DNA of 64,000 nucleotides from Neisseriaceae bacterium CLB008 (GCA_041228285.1 CP166133.1:3071380-3135379), one strand, 5' to 3'. Counted from the first letter of the stretch, positions 34,320 through 45,273 are shown. The notes: generated by a model not told the origin, from the sequence alone. A program made the numbers and translations.

Positions 34320-35384
34320 TTATCGGCGAGATTGCACCGCTTTAGCCAAGATCTGTAGCAATTGTTCGGTGTCGTCCCAGCCGATGCAGCCATCGGTAAT
34401 GCTTTGACCATAGGTTAAGGCTTGGCCTTCCTTCTGGTCTTGGCGGCCTTCCACTAAATGGCTTTCTACCATCACCCCCATGATGTGCTGCTGACCCTGA
34501 GCGATTTGCTCGGCCACGTTTTCGGCTACTTGAACCTGGCGTTTAAAGTCTTTGCTGCTGTTGGCGTGGCTGAAATCCACCATTAAATTTGGCGTGACGC
34601 CTGCTTTTTGTAGCTGGCCTACTGCTTCAGCCACGCTGGCAGCATCGTAATTCGGTCCGCTGTTGCCGCCGCGTAAAATCACGTGACAATCAGGATTGCC
34701 GGCGGTGTGGACAATGGCTGAATGGCCGCTTTTGGTCACGGATAAAAAGTGGTGCGGCTTGCTGGCGGCGCCAATGGCGTCAATGGCAATTTTAAGGTTG
34801 CCGTCGGTGCCATTTTTAAAGCCCACAGGGCTAGATAGGCCAGAGGCTAATTCACGATGCACCTGGCTTTCTGTCGTGCGGGCACCAATCGCGCCCCAGC
34901 TGATTAAATCGGCATAATATTGCGGGGTAATCATGTCTAAAAATTCAGTTGAGGCCGGCATGCCCATACTGTTTAAGGTCAACAGCAGCTGACGGGCGGT
35001 ACGCAAGCCTGCATTGATGTCGTAGCTGCCGTCTAGGTTAGGGTCGTTAATTAAGCCTTTCCAGCCCACAGTGGTGCGCGGTTTTTCAAAATACACCCGC
35101 ATCACAATCAATAGTTCTTGAGCGTATTTTTGTTTTAGAGGCAGTAACCGTTCGGCGTATTCTAAGGCGGCTTTGGTGTCGTGAATCGAGCAAGGCCCGA
35201 TCACCACCAAGAGTCGATCGTCACGGCCATGGATTAAGGCGCCGATGTCTTCTCGCGTTTGGTGAATCAGGTCGGCCACTTCCTCGGTAATAGGCAGCTC
35301 ATACAGATGAGCAATCGGCGGCAACAGTTCTTTTACTTCTTTAATTTTAACGTCGTCAGTATTTTTCAAGCGCGTGATGGTCAT
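34320..35384 (-). CDS. aroG: 3-deoxy-7-phosphoheptulonate (DAHP) synthase, class I
   Basis: It joins phosphoenolpyruvate and erythrose-4-phosphate in the first shikimate step. The 354-residue length fits the AroF/G/H class. Visible are VIGPCSIHDTKAALEYA, MRVYFEKPRTTVGWKGLINDP, the GARTTESQVHRELASGL block, GFKNGTDGN, the CHVILRGG segment and DFSHANSSKD (metal His). The overall sequence is nearest to the Phe-sensitive AroG, but which amino acid inhibits it cannot be told safely. It has its own terminator. Confidence 0.95.
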   Translation of the reverse strand: MTITRLKNTDDVKIKEVKELLPPIAHLYELPITEEVADLIHQTREDIGALIHGRDDRLLVVIGPCSIHDTKAALEYAERLLPLKQKYAQELLIVMRVYFEKPRTTVGWKGLINDPNLDGSYDINAGLRTARQLLLTLNSMGMPASTEFLDMITPQYYADLISWGAIGARTTESQVHRELASGLSSPVGFKNGTDGNLKIAIDAIGAASKPHHFLSVTKSGHSAIVHTAGNPDCHVILRGGNSGPNYDAASVAEAVGQLQKAGVTPNLMVDFSHANSSKDFKRQVQVAENVAEQIAQGQQHIMGVMVESHLVEGRQDQKEGQALTYGQSITDGCIGWDDTEQLLQILAKAVQSRR

Positions 35385-35710
35385 GCCCGTTCCTTTTTAT
35401 CTGTCACCAGAAGCCATGTTCGACACAGCTTCCTATATGGACGTTGACTTGAACGAATCTGCCACAAAAGCGGCGATTGTCTTAAGTTTTTGTCCTAATT
35501 TTAAGTATAGTCTTTTATTTTAGCATAATATGTTATTTATATGACCAGCAGACCAAAAATAAGCAGCAATCTGAAAGTCTGCTGAATATAATAACCATAT
35601 ATTGCGCATTATGGACAGCCCCTAACGGCTTCTGGCCCAAATAAACTTGTCTAAGGCGGTCTTGAGGCGCAAAAAAAGGGGCTAAGCCCCCTTTTCTCGC
35701 GCCGTTTAGG
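35385..35710 (-). other. Spacer upstream of aroG, with the sstT terminator
   Basis: The 326-bp spacer holds a hairpin at 35671-35697: read on minus GAAAAGGGGGC and GCCCCTTTTTTT pair around TTA, a good terminator for sstT. The rest (35385-35665) is AT-rich and must hold the aroG promoter. I see no open frame worth reporting and no Trp or Phe leader peptide. Confidence 0.6.
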
Positions 35711-36931
35711 TTACGACGATTTTTTTTCTTGCTCCGCCAAGCACACGGCTGCCGTAAACAAGACGTCGGTCGATGAGTTCATCGCGGTTTCGGCCGAATC
35801 TTGCAGCACGCCAATGATGAAGCCAACGGCCACGACCTGCATGGCCACGTCATTCGAGATCCCAAATAGGCCACAGGCCAAAGGAATCAACAGCAGTGAG
35901 CCGCCCGCCACGCCAGAGGCGCCGCAAGCGCACACCGCAGCGACGATGCTCAGCAATAGCGCCGTGGCGAGGTCGACCTGAATGCCCAGCGTATTCACGG
36001 CTGCCAACGTCAACACGGTAATGGTGATGGCGGCGCCGCCCATATTGATCGTGGCCCCCAACGGAATCGATACAGAATAGGTGTCTTTATCCAAGTTCAT
36101 GTCGCGGCACATCCCCATGTTTACTGGGATGTTGGCAGCTGAGCTACGGGTAAAGAAGGCGGTCACACCGCTTTCGCGCAGGCAACGCCAAACCAAAGGA
36201 TAGGGATTGCGGCGAATTTTCCAAAACACAATTAAAGGATTGACCACCAAGGCCAATACCGCCATGCTGCCCAACAGCACGGCCAATAGCTGTGCATAGC
36301 CCAATAAAGCCTCTAGCCCTGCGGTGGCGATGGTGGAAGCCACTAGGCCAAAAATACCGATCGGCGCCATGCAGATCACCCAGCGCACGATTAGCGTCAC
36401 GCTTTCAGACAGATCAGACACCATTTTCTTAGTGCTGTCGCTGGCCTGACGTAGGGCTAAGCCCAAGCCAATGGCCCACATCAATATGCCTAAGAAGTTA
36501 CCGTTTAAAAGAGCAGCCACAGGATTATCAATCAAGCTTAACAAAACCGACCGTAGCACTTCAATGATGCCAGAAGGCGGCACCACGTCGGTTTGGTTAA
36601 TGGCTAGAGTGAGGGTGGTGGGGAACATGAAGCTCGCCACGACGGCCACCAAGGCGGCCGCGAACGTGCCGATTAGGTATAAAAACAACACTGGCTTGAT
36701 GCTGTTGGCCTGGCCCGTACGATGTTGCGCCACTGAAGACGCCACCAGCACAAATACCAAAACCGGTGCGACGGCCTTCAGTGCACGCACAAAGAGTTCG
36801 CCCAATAGCGCCACAGACTGTGCGCTCGATGGTGACACCAAGGCCAGCACCACGCCCAGTATTAAACCGATAAAAATGAGGTTAACCATGCCAATGCGCT
36901 TCAGCAGCCCCAAAAGACCTTTATTTTCCAT
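35711..36931 (-). CDS. sstT: Serine/threonine:Na+ symporter
   Basis: SstT of the DAACS family takes up serine and threonine with Na+. The 406-residue protein has about eight helices plus hairpins: [33 protein letters not shown], the [18 protein letters not shown] serine-rich hairpin, [17 protein letters not shown] (TM7 N-M-G-G-A motif) and the [19 protein letters not shown] hairpin. The end has DVLFTAAVC. It lies near two amino-acid exporters but is its own unit. Confidence 0.94.
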   Translation of the reverse strand: MENKGLLGLLKRIGMVNLIFIGLILGVVLALVSPSSAQSVALLGELFVRALKAVAPVLVFVLVASSVAQHRTGQANSIKPVLFLYLIGTFAAALVAVVASFMFPTTLTLAINQTDVVPPSGIIEVLRSVLLSLIDNPVAALLNGNFLGILMWAIGLGLALRQASDSTKKMVSDLSESVTLIVRWVICMAPIGIFGLVASTIATAGLEALLGYAQLLAVLLGSMAVLALVVNPLIVFWKIRRNPYPLVWRCLRESGVTAFFTRSSAANIPVNMGMCRDMNLDKDTYSVSIPLGATINMGGAAITITVLTLAAVNTLGIQVDLATALLLSIVAAVCACGASGVAGGSLLLIPLACGLFGISNDVAMQVVAVGFIIGVLQDSAETAMNSSTDVLFTAAVCLAEQEKKSS

Positions 36932-37163
36932 CCGTTATCCTTTTGATTGATGAATCATTCATGCCGCAATTGTAGAATAAGCCATGCATTTGTGCCATGC
37001 CTTCTAAACTTAAATGTCCTTATTGAGACTAAGGCTTTATGATATTGGGTAAAGTCGATTTTAGACGGCTGATAAATTTCATCTTTTTGACCCTAATTCG
37101 CTTGCCTGTCAGAAAATGATGTTAAAATTCTTTCCACACCTTGTTATGTAACCACGAGTGACT

Positions 37164-38939
37164 ATGTTTTCTTTTCGGCATTTCCCTATTTTAGTCTGTA
37201 CTTTAAGTGCGCTGAGCACCTTTGCGGCCGAACGGCCTAAGGACGACGACACCAAAAAACCCTTGCCCTATGAGGTGGTGGTGCACGCCGAAGACGATGA
37301 GGCCCAGGCTTTATTAACCCAACACCTTGGGTTGATTAAACAGCGGGAGATGGAGGACTTAGACGCTGAACAAATTGGCTTTTTGGTTGAGGATGGCCCC
37401 AAGCAAGCGCAAGAAATGCTGGAAACCCTAGGCTATTTCAACAGCACGGTGTCGATTAAGAAAACTCAGGACCAGTACGATGTCTACGTGACGCTAGGGC
37501 CTAGGGTCAAGATTGACGACGTAGTGGTGCTGTTAGAAGGTTCGGTTACCGAGGACGAGAGTCTAGGCGACTACTATCGTAAGGCGATGAGCAACTGGGC
37601 CTTACCGGTGGGTAACCCTTACGATCAAAGCAATTGGGACAGCAGTAAGACCGCGGTTCTACGCGGCATCACTCAATACAAATACCCTTTGGCACAGCTT
37701 AAGTTTTCACAAGCCTACATCGACCCCGATGCGCAAACGGCGCAGCTCAGCGTCACGGTAGACAGCAATGAGCCTGTGTATTTTGGCCACATTCAAGTCT
37801 CTGGCACCGAGCGCTATCCAGAATCGGTTGTTTTAGGCCTAGCCGACTTTCGCTACGGTAATGACTACGATTTAGAAAAAATTCTGGACTATCAAGAGGC
37901 GCTCGAGCAAGACAACCACTATGCCAACGTGGTGGTCAACGCCGACTTTGACAACTTGCAGGAGCGCCACGTTCCCATTAAGGTCAACGTGGTGGAAGTG
38001 CCGCGCCAAAAGCTCGAGCTGGGTTTGAAATACGACACCAACGAGGGCATCGGTACCCACTTTGGCTACGATCACTACAATATGTTTAAACGTGGCTACG
38101 TAGGTTCCATCGTCGCCGACCTGAGTAAATACGAACAGGCCGTTGGCTTCGGCGTCAGCCAGCCCCGTAATGAAAAAGGCTATTACCACACGGCCGGTAT
38201 TCGATTTAAAAACACCGAAATTCAAAAAGTAAAAACCAAAACCGCCAACGTGGGTGTTTGGCGGGTTCGCCATGACAACAATATTGATGCCCAGTTTGGC
38301 CTAGAATACTACTTAGAGACCGCCAGCATTGAGGGGGGCCCTAACCTCGGCAACAGCCGCGCCCTATTGGCCACGGCGATGTGGAAACAGCAGGCAGTGA
38401 CCACTCGACTACGGCCCCTGCATGGCTACACCCTAGAAGGCAGCGTGTCGTCTACCTTGGGCACCTTGGCTTCAACCGCCAATATTCAGCGCGCTAATGC
38501 CCGCGCCAGCTATTACTTCACGCCAGAAAATGCCCAATTGGGTACGGTGGTGCTGCGCGCGCAGGCCGGTATTGTCCACACCAAAGATGAAGCGTCGGTG
38601 CCGACCGACCTATTATTCCGTACCGGTGGCTCCGGTTCGGTTCGTGGTTACGAATATCTGGGTATTGGTATCGACGGCCCGAATCGTTCCGTTTTAGGGG
38701 GCAAAGTCATTGGCGTTGCCAGCATTGAATACCAATACCCCATGAGTAAAAACCTTTCTTTGGCCCTGTTCCAAGACATGGGTGACGTCGCCAATAAGGC
38801 TAAGGATTTTAAACTACGGCAGGCCACAGGCGTGGGCGTACGCTGGTTTAGCCCCGTTGCGCCAGTGTCCTTTGACATCGCCCGAGCCCATGACGACAAC
38901 AAAATACGCTGGCACATTAGCTTAGGAACTACTTTTTAA
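37164..38939 (+). CDS. tamA: Translocation and assembly module subunit TamA
   Basis: TamA is an Omp85 protein in the outer membrane that works with TamB in placing outer-membrane proteins and moving phospholipids. The start at 37164 gives a signal peptide ending in TFAA. Three POTRA domains (about 40-270) with QAQEMLETLGYFNSTVSI precede a 16-strand barrel; the loop RTGGSGSVRGYEYLGIG holds the conserved R-G-Y motif of Omp85 proteins, and the last residue is Phe. The stop overlaps the tamB ATG by one base. Confidence 0.94.
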   Translation: MFSFRHFPILVCTLSALSTFAAERPKDDDTKKPLPYEVVVHAEDDEAQALLTQHLGLIKQREMEDLDAEQIGFLVEDGPKQAQEMLETLGYFNSTVSIKKTQDQYDVYVTLGPRVKIDDVVVLLEGSVTEDESLGDYYRKAMSNWALPVGNPYDQSNWDSSKTAVLRGITQYKYPLAQLKFSQAYIDPDAQTAQLSVTVDSNEPVYFGHIQVSGTERYPESVVLGLADFRYGNDYDLEKILDYQEALEQDNHYANVVVNADFDNLQERHVPIKVNVVEVPRQKLELGLKYDTNEGIGTHFGYDHYNMFKRGYVGSIVADLSKYEQAVGFGVSQPRNEKGYYHTAGIRFKNTEIQKVKTKTANVGVWRVRHDNNIDAQFGLEYYLETASIEGGPNLGNSRALLATAMWKQQAVTTRLRPLHGYTLEGSVSSTLGTLASTANIQRANARASYYFTPENAQLGTVVLRAQAGIVHTKDEASVPTDLLFRTGGSGSVRGYEYLGIGIDGPNRSVLGGKVIGVASIEYQYPMSKNLSLALFQDMGDVANKAKDFKLRQATGVGVRWFSPVAPVSFDIARAHDDNKIRWHISLGTTF

Positions 38940-41900
38940 TGTCTGACCAAAACAACGCAACCGAACATCTAGCCACGACTTCGCCCACCGAAGCTCAGCC
39001 ACCTAAAAAAAGGTTTAAGTGGTTAAAACGCAGCCTGCTGGCGGCGCTGCTCTTGCTGCCCCTCATCGTGCTGGCCCTGTATTGGCTGTTGGCCACTAAT
39101 TCGGGCCTGCGCTTTGCCGTCTTTACTGCTCCTAAGCTCGCCAGCGTCAACATTGAGGCCGATACTCTGAATGGCTCAGTTTGGGATGGCTTTGACACCA
39201 AAAACATGCTGGTCACTACCCCTGACATCACCGTGTCGATTGAACACATCCAGTTTCAGTGGCAGGCCAAAGTGCTGTGGCAAAGAATGCTGCACGTTAA
39301 TCTACTCGACGTTGGCGTGGTGCATCTAGATTTGCATAAAACCACACCAGATAAGCCCAGTGAGCCCTTGGTGTTGCCGCAAAATATTGGTTTGCCATTG
39401 GGCCTACAGGCCAATATTGAGGCCGTTCGTCTGGCTGGCCTCACCATGGGTGAAGAAAATACGGTGCTACTGAAAAGCAGTGAAATTGCCTATCGCTATC
39501 AAGATAATGGCCATGAGCTGAAGCTGGTGGCCTTACGCACGCCTTGGTCTAGCCATCAGGGCGAGCTGAGCCTTAAGAATGAGGCACCATATGCTCTGAA
39601 GGGCAAAATGGCCATGACCGGTGCCCTAGACGATGTCGCCATTGAAGGCGGCCTGAATTTTGGCGGCAGCCTTGAGCAGCCGCTGATTAATGGGGGCTTT
39701 AGCGGCGAGGGTGTGGCCGCCACCGTCGACATCGACGCCACGCCGTTTGCGCCAGAGCTGGCAAATAAAGTAAACCGCATCACCATTGCTGCCGGTAACA
39801 TTAACCCACAGTTGTTTGTAAGCAGCATTCCTGCCGCCAATCTGGCCTTTTCGCTCATTGTCAGCCCAGACGCCAGCGGCAATGCTCTGGATGGCCAGCT
39901 GACCTTGGCCAACACCCAGCCCAATACGCCTAGCCAAAATGGGCTGCCGGTGCAAACCCTTTTGGGCCAGTTTAACGTCAATCAAGACGGCCTCATCAAC
40001 GTCAGTGCCTTGGATGTGCACGCGCTGAAAGAAGGCCGCCTCAGCGCCCAAGGCGTGATCGACACCGCCGCCAAAACCTTAAAAACCAGCCTCAACATCA
40101 GCAATCTGTCGATTCAAGACGTGGTTGAATCCAGTCTCAAGATGACGCTAAATGGTGACCTCAGCGTCAACGGCCCTTTAGCTGCGCCAGAAACCCGTTG
40201 GGCCTTACGCACCGATCGCGAAGTGGTGTCGGAAGGATTGTTATTGCTGGCTCAAGATTCAGACCAGAAAACCACGCTTAACATTAAAGAAGCCTTTATC
40301 AAACCCAAACAAGGCGGCAGCTTAGACGTCGCAGGGACATTGGCCTTGTTTGATGAGAAGGCAATCAACCTAAGCCTCACCACCAAACAGTTTGACCCCA
40401 GCAAAATCATGCCCGAGCTCCCTCAGGGTGACGTCAACTTGAGCCTCACCGCCAAAGGGGCTTTAGCTGTGCAGGGCAAGGGTAAAGACCCTGCGCCCGA
40501 GCCAGACATCAGCGTTGACCTCGTGCTACAAGCCAGCCGCCTCTCGGGCGCACCCTTAAGCGGTAAAAGCCATCTACGCTACGCCCAAGGCCATTTGCCC
40601 AATATTGATGCTTTAATCAATTTAGGCAATAACCACATTAAGGCCAAAGGCGCATTTGGCACCGACAAAGACCGCCTCGACCTAGACGTACAGGCACCCA
40701 ACCTTGACCTATTTGGCTTTGGTTTGAAAGGCTATGTAGAAGCCAAAGGCTTTGTCCAAGGCCAGCCTAAAAACCTCACCGCCAACCTCAAAGGGCAAGC
40801 GCGTAATCTCCAGGTAGCCAACGCTGTGTCGATTCGCCAGCTCAACGTGGACACCACCGTGTCGCCGAATATGAAGGCGCCGCTTAAGGTCGCCATCACT
40901 GGGGATGAGTTGGCATTCTTGAGTAATGGCAAGAAAAACGACACCCAAATTCACAACTTGAACTTGGCCATCAACGGCACCGGCAATAAGCACAGCCTCA
41001 GTGCGAAAGCCAACACCAATGTGGATGGTAAAAATTATGCCTTAGACGTGGCCGCCAACGGTGGACTCAGCGACGACTATGTCTGGAAAGGCATCGTCGG
41101 CAAGCTGAACATTCAGGGCGCCTTCAATCTTTTACTGCAAAACCCTGTGTCGCTCACCGCTGGTGCCGAAGAAGTGAAGCTGGGCCAAGCCCGCTGGTCG
41201 GCTATGGGCGGCAGCCTCAGCCTACAGCACTTGAATTGGAGCAAGGCCAAAGGCGTCAGCACCAAAGGTCAAGCTAGCCGTCTGGCCCTAGCTCAGTTGG
41301 CCAATATTGTGCCCATCCCGATTCAGCAAAATCTGGTTATTGGTGGCGATTGGGATCTTAACTACACTGAAAATGCCAGCGGCTACCTCACCTTACGCCA
41401 TGAAAGCGGCGACGTGATTTTGCCTTACCGCAATCAGGCGTTAGAGCTGCGCGATCTGGTGCTTAAAGCCACCTTGAGCCGCGGCCAAATCGCCCTAGAT
41501 GCAGGCCTACGCACCAAGTTTGCCAGCGCCAAAGCCAATCTGTCTCTGGCCCAAAACTTTGGCAGCAACATCATGACAGCGCCGCTCAAAGGCCAGCTAC
41601 AGCTGGTGGCAGACGACCTTAACCAATTTAGGTATTTATTGCCCGTTGGCCTACAGGTACGCGGCCGTTTCAATGCCAATGTCGGCGTCAGCGGCTCGAT
41701 TAGTCAGCCCAATCTCAGCGGCACTATGGCCGGCGACGGGCTGGATTTACGCGACTTTAATAGCGGCCTACATTTCCCCGATGGCACCTTGCGCGCCCAC
41801 TTCAGCGGTCAACAGCTGGTGCTGGATCAGCTGCGATTTAACAGTGCTCAAGGCAACATCAGCGCCAATGGCGTGATTAAAAATCTCAACCGCAGCCCCG

Positions 41901-42841
41901 ACGTTAACGTCAACGTGGTGTTTGATCGCTACAGCCTATTCAGTAAATCAGACCGCCGCGTGGTCATCAGCGGCGACACTAAGCTGCGCTACGCCGACAT
42001 GATCGGCATTGAGCTGGTGGGTAACCTTAAGGTTGATCATGGCCGAATTGACCTGCCCGAAGCCGGCGCACCCTCATTGAGCAGCGATGTGGTGGTTAAA
42101 GGTCGCGCCCAAGAAGCACAGGGCACGCCGATGCCGGTGTTCATGGATTTGACCTTAGACCTCAATGACCGTTTTCGCTTTGTCGGTCAAGGTTTGAACA
42201 TCCTCATGGGCGGTAAAATCAACATCCGCGCCAAGCCGAAGCAGCCGATTCAGGCCATTGGCCAGGTGATCGTGGTGGAAGGCCGCTATAAGGCTTACGG
42301 CCAGGATCTTGAAATCGACAAAGGCGTGGTGGCGTTTGTGGGCCCTATCGACAACCCAGCCTTAAACATCCGCGCCAAGCGTAAAATGTCGCCTGTAGGC
42401 GCTGGTGTGGAAGTGACGGGCAACGTGTTGAATCCGCGCATCAACTTGATTGCGGATACCCCGATGAGTCAAAAAGACAAGCTGGCTTGGCTGGTGTTGG
42501 GCCGTGCGGCTGGTGGCGAAGAGGACGATGCGGCGATTGCGGCCAGCGTAGGTGCCGCCCTAGCCGGCTCGATTAACGACAAAATCGGCCTGTTTGACGA
42601 CTTTGGCATTGCTAACCGCACCACCCGTGACAGCCAAGGCGCCATGAATCCGGCTGAGCAAATGATCACCGTGGGCAAACATCTGACCAATGAAATTTAC
42701 GTGGGCTATGAATACGGCCTGAATTCGGCGGAGAATGCCGTGAAAATGGCGTATCAATTCAGTAAGGCATGGCAGGCCATTATTCGCCTCGGTCAAGATT
42801 CGTCCAGTGCGGAAACGCGCTACACCATTCGCTTCGATTAA
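38939..42841 (+). CDS. tamB: Translocation and assembly module subunit TamB
   Basis: TamB spans the periplasm as a long beta-taco from a single N-terminal membrane helix (about residues 27-52). The 1300-residue product is typical. The middle is repetitive beta-strand sequence; the C-terminal DUF490 domain ends with LAWLVLGRAAGGEEDDAA and VGYEYGLNSAENAVKMAYQFS ... RYTIRFD. Coupled translation with tamA reflects the working complex. Coding strand C content looks higher here than in genes near lpxC. Confidence 0.93.
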   Translation: MSDQNNATEHLATTSPTEAQPPKKRFKWLKRSLLAALLLLPLIVLALYWLLATNSGLRFAVFTAPKLASVNIEADTLNGSVWDGFDTKNMLVTTPDITVSIEHIQFQWQAKVLWQRMLHVNLLDVGVVHLDLHKTTPDKPSEPLVLPQNIGLPLGLQANIEAVRLAGLTMGEENTVLLKSSEIAYRYQDNGHELKLVALRTPWSSHQGELSLKNEAPYALKGKMAMTGALDDVAIEGGLNFGGSLEQPLINGGFSGEGVAATVDIDATPFAPELANKVNRITIAAGNINPQLFVSSIPAANLAFSLIVSPDASGNALDGQLTLANTQPNTPSQNGLPVQTLLGQFNVNQDGLINVSALDVHALKEGRLSAQGVIDTAAKTLKTSLNISNLSIQDVVESSLKMTLNGDLSVNGPLAAPETRWALRTDREVVSEGLLLLAQDSDQKTTLNIKEAFIKPKQGGSLDVAGTLALFDEKAINLSLTTKQFDPSKIMPELPQGDVNLSLTAKGALAVQGKGKDPAPEPDISVDLVLQASRLSGAPLSGKSHLRYAQGHLPNIDALINLGNNHIKAKGAFGTDKDRLDLDVQAPNLDLFGFGLKGYVEAKGFVQGQPKNLTANLKGQARNLQVANAVSIRQLNVDTTVSPNMKAPLKVAITGDELAFLSNGKKNDTQIHNLNLAINGTGNKHSLSAKANTNVDGKNYALDVAANGGLSDDYVWKGIVGKLNIQGAFNLLLQNPVSLTAGAEEVKLGQARWSAMGGSLSLQHLNWSKAKGVSTKGQASRLALAQLANIVPIPIQQNLVIGGDWDLNYTENASGYLTLRHESGDVILPYRNQALELRDLVLKATLSRGQIALDAGLRTKFASAKANLSLAQNFGSNIMTAPLKGQLQLVADDLNQFRYLLPVGLQVRGRFNANVGVSGSISQPNLSGTMAGDGLDLRDFNSGLHFPDGTLRAHFSGQQLVLDQLRFNSAQGNISANGVIKNLNRSPDVNVNVVFDRYSLFSKSDRRVVISGDTKLRYADMIGIELVGNLKVDHGRIDLPEAGAPSLSSDVVVKGRAQEAQGTPMPVFMDLTLDLNDRFRFVGQGLNILMGGKINIRAKPKQPIQAIGQVIVVEGRYKAYGQDLEIDKGVVAFVGPIDNPALNIRAKRKMSPVGAGVEVTGNVLNPRINLIADTPMSQKDKLAWLVLGRAAGGEEDDAAIAASVGAALAGSINDKIGLFDDFGIANRTTRDSQGAMNPAEQMITVGKHLTNEIYVGYEYGLNSAENAVKMAYQFSKAWQAIIRLGQDSSSAETRYTIRFD

Positions 42842-42852
42842 AGGGGCTGGCC

Positions 42853-44130
42853 ATGCGATGGATCGCTTTAACCCTGTATAACGGCCTGTGGCTCGTCGCC
42901 CCTAGCCTGTTGAAACGTTATTTACGTAAACGTGCCCAGCGCGCCCCGGCCTATCTAGAGCATTGGTCGGAGCGCTTTGGGGCGCCGTTGGCACAGCCCT
43001 GTCAGCGGCCGATTTGGCTACACGCGGTGTCGGTTGGTGAAACGCGGGCGGCCTATCCCCTGATTCAGGCGTTAAAAGCCTATTATCCAGATGCGCCCTT
43101 GCTGCTCACCCAGATGACGCCCACTGGCCGTCAAACGGCTGAGGCATTGTATCCCGAAGCCCAGTGCCGCTATTTACCCTATGACAAGCCTGCCTACGTA
43201 CGTCAGTTTTTCCAAGAGCATCAACCGCTGTTTGGCGTGATCATGGAAACCGAGCTGTGGCCTAATCTTTTGCATGAAGCCAAGGCTCAGGGCGTGCTTA
43301 TGTGTTTGGCCAACGCCCGCCTATCGGCCCGTTCATTGGCCGGTTATTTAAAAGTGAAAGCCTTAATTCAGCCAGCTGTGGCGCAATTTGGCTTGGTCTG
43401 TGCCCAAGCGCCTACCGATGCCGAACGGCTGAGCCAGCTAGGCGCCCTCAGCCCCATCGTGTGCGGCAGCAGCAAATACGACATGCCCATCCCCCCTGCC
43501 ATGCACACCTTGAGCCACACCTTTCGACAACGCAGCGGCCAGCGCCCCGTCGTCGTGTGCGCCAGCACCCGCTACGTCAACGATGAGCAAGATGAAGCTG
43601 AGCTGCTGCTTCAGGCCTGGCAAACCTATGCCAACCCCGACAATGCCCTCTTAGTCATCGTACCGCGCCACGTAGAGCGCTTTGATGCCGTGGTGGCCAG
43701 CGCCGAGGCCTTGGGGTTTAAGGTACAGCGTCGCAGCGATGAGCAGGCCATTGCTGCCGACACTCAGGTGTGGGTGGGCGACAGCATGGGTGAGCTTTTT
43801 GCCTATTATTTAGCTGCCGATATGGCCTTCGTGGGCGGCAGTTTGGTGGACACCGGCTGCCAAAGCATCATCGAGCCGCTGATCGCAGGCCTGCCTACGC
43901 TGTTTGGGCCTTCAACCTATAATTTTGCGCAAGTGAGTCAAGATGTCCTTAGCGCAAATGCCGCAATTCAAGTATCATCGGCCCAAGCATGGCAACATCA
44001 GGTTGCCCAATTATTAGGCCAACCCCTTGTTCGCCAAGACCTTAAAGACCGCGCTCACGCATTTATCCAACAACATCAAGGCGCCAGCCAAAAGATGGCG
44101 ACCCTGATCCACGCGCGCCACACAGCATGA
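42853..44130 (+). CDS. waaA: 3-deoxy-D-manno-octulosonic acid (Kdo) transferase
   Basis: WaaA adds Kdo to lipid IVA at the inner membrane. I chose the ATG at 42853, giving MRWIALTLYNGLWLV with one N-terminal membrane anchor; an upstream start inside tamB is unlikely. The 425-residue GT30 enzyme shows WLHAVSVGETRAAYPL, TQMTPTGRQTA, VIMETELWPNLLHEA, ANARLSARS, GDSMGELFAYYLAADMAFVGGSLVD and GHN-like late motifs. It follows tamB by 11 bp, grouping outer-membrane lipid and protein assembly. Confidence 0.95.
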   Translation: MRWIALTLYNGLWLVAPSLLKRYLRKRAQRAPAYLEHWSERFGAPLAQPCQRPIWLHAVSVGETRAAYPLIQALKAYYPDAPLLLTQMTPTGRQTAEALYPEAQCRYLPYDKPAYVRQFFQEHQPLFGVIMETELWPNLLHEAKAQGVLMCLANARLSARSLAGYLKVKALIQPAVAQFGLVCAQAPTDAERLSQLGALSPIVCGSSKYDMPIPPAMHTLSHTFRQRSGQRPVVVCASTRYVNDEQDEAELLLQAWQTYANPDNALLVIVPRHVERFDAVVASAEALGFKVQRRSDEQAIAADTQVWVGDSMGELFAYYLAADMAFVGGSLVDTGCQSIIEPLIAGLPTLFGPSTYNFAQVSQDVLSANAAIQVSSAQAWQHQVAQLLGQPLVRQDLKDRAHAFIQQHQGASQKMATLIHARHTA

Positions 44131-44148
44131 CCAATATCAGGAGCACAC

Positions 44149-45228
44149 ATGAACTTAGATGCCATTAAACAGGCCTTAGAGGCCATCCATAATCCCTACA
44201 CCAACCAACGCTTTGGCGATGAAAAAGTCGTACAGGGTGTGGTCGAAGACGCGGGCTCAGTGGCCTTAAAATTACAGTTTGGCTACCCCATCCAAGGCAT
44301 TGCCACCGAGATTGGCGCCTGGGTAGAAGCCGCTTTAACCGGTTTGGTTGACGCTGATAAAATTAAATTACAGCTGTTCCAACACATCGTCGCCCACAAG
44401 GTTCAGCAAGGCGTGAGCACGATTAAAAACGTAAAAAACATCATCGCCATCGCGTCTGGTAAAGGCGGCGTGGGCAAATCCACCACCACCGCCAACCTAG
44501 CTTTAGCCATGAGTAAAATGGGCGCCCGCGTGGGCGTGTTAGATGCCGACATCTATGGCCCAAGCCAGCCAGCGATGCTGGGCGTGGCCAAAGAAAAGCC
44601 GCTGCAAAAAAATGACCACTTTGTGCCCGTCGTGGCCAATGGTGACGTACAGGTGATGTCGATTGGCTTTATGGTGGAAGAAAAAGAAGCCATTATTTGG
44701 CGTGGTCCCATGGTGAGCCAGGCCCTACAACAGCTGCTGTTCCAAACGGCTTGGGACGATTTAGACTACCTCTTCATCGATCTGCCGCCAGGCACCGGCG
44801 ACGTTCAGCTGACCCTGTCGCAAAAAATCCCCGTGACGGGTGCCGTCGTGGTCAGCACGCCTCAAGACATCGCGCTTTTAGACGCTAAAAAAGCCATTTC
44901 CATGTTTGAAAAAGTCAACATCAGCATCATGGGCGTGGTGGAAAACATGTCCATGCACGTGTGTAGCCAATGCGGCCACGCCGAGCCTATTTTTGGCACC
45001 GGCGGCGCCGAAGCCTTAGCGGGCGAACTACGCGTACCGTTATTGGGCAAGTTGCCTTTGGCCCTACCGATTCGCTTGGCCATGGACGAAGGTAACGCTG
45101 TGAGCATGCAGGCTAAAGAGACCGAAATTGCCAAGCTCTATCAAGATGCGGCCCTCCAAATCGCCATCAGCCTAGCCAAGAAGGGCAAAGATTTCAGCGG
45201 CATCATGCCGAAAATCGTGGTCGAATAA
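44149..45228 (+). CDS. apbC: Iron-sulfur cluster carrier ATPase (Mrp/ApbC/NBP35)
   Basis: The cytosolic P-loop ATPase carries and transfers 4Fe-4S clusters. Its 359 residues comprise an N-terminal MIP18-like domain (about 1-85) and the Mrp domain with deviant Walker A ASGKGGVGKSTTTANL, DADIYGPSQP, DLPPGTGDVQLTL and the metal-binding pair in VENMSMHVCSQCGH (C-x2-C). It ends the tamA-tamB-waaA-apbC run, 18 bp after waaA, and has its own terminator. Confidence 0.94.
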   Translation: MNLDAIKQALEAIHNPYTNQRFGDEKVVQGVVEDAGSVALKLQFGYPIQGIATEIGAWVEAALTGLVDADKIKLQLFQHIVAHKVQQGVSTIKNVKNIIAIASGKGGVGKSTTTANLALAMSKMGARVGVLDADIYGPSQPAMLGVAKEKPLQKNDHFVPVVANGDVQVMSIGFMVEEKEAIIWRGPMVSQALQQLLFQTAWDDLDYLFIDLPPGTGDVQLTLSQKIPVTGAVVVSTPQDIALLDAKKAISMFEKVNISIMGVVENMSMHVCSQCGHAEPIFGTGGAEALAGELRVPLLGKLPLALPIRLAMDEGNAVSMQAKETEIAKLYQDAALQIAISLAKKGKDFSGIMPKIVVE

Positions 45229-45245
45229 ACCACATAAACACCGCC

Positions 45246-45273
45246 AGCCGCCTTTATCAGGCGGCTTTTTTTG
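45246..45273 (+). terminator. Rho-independent terminator after apbC
   Basis: AGCCGCC and GGCGGCT pair across TTTATCA and run into seven T. Confidence 0.92.
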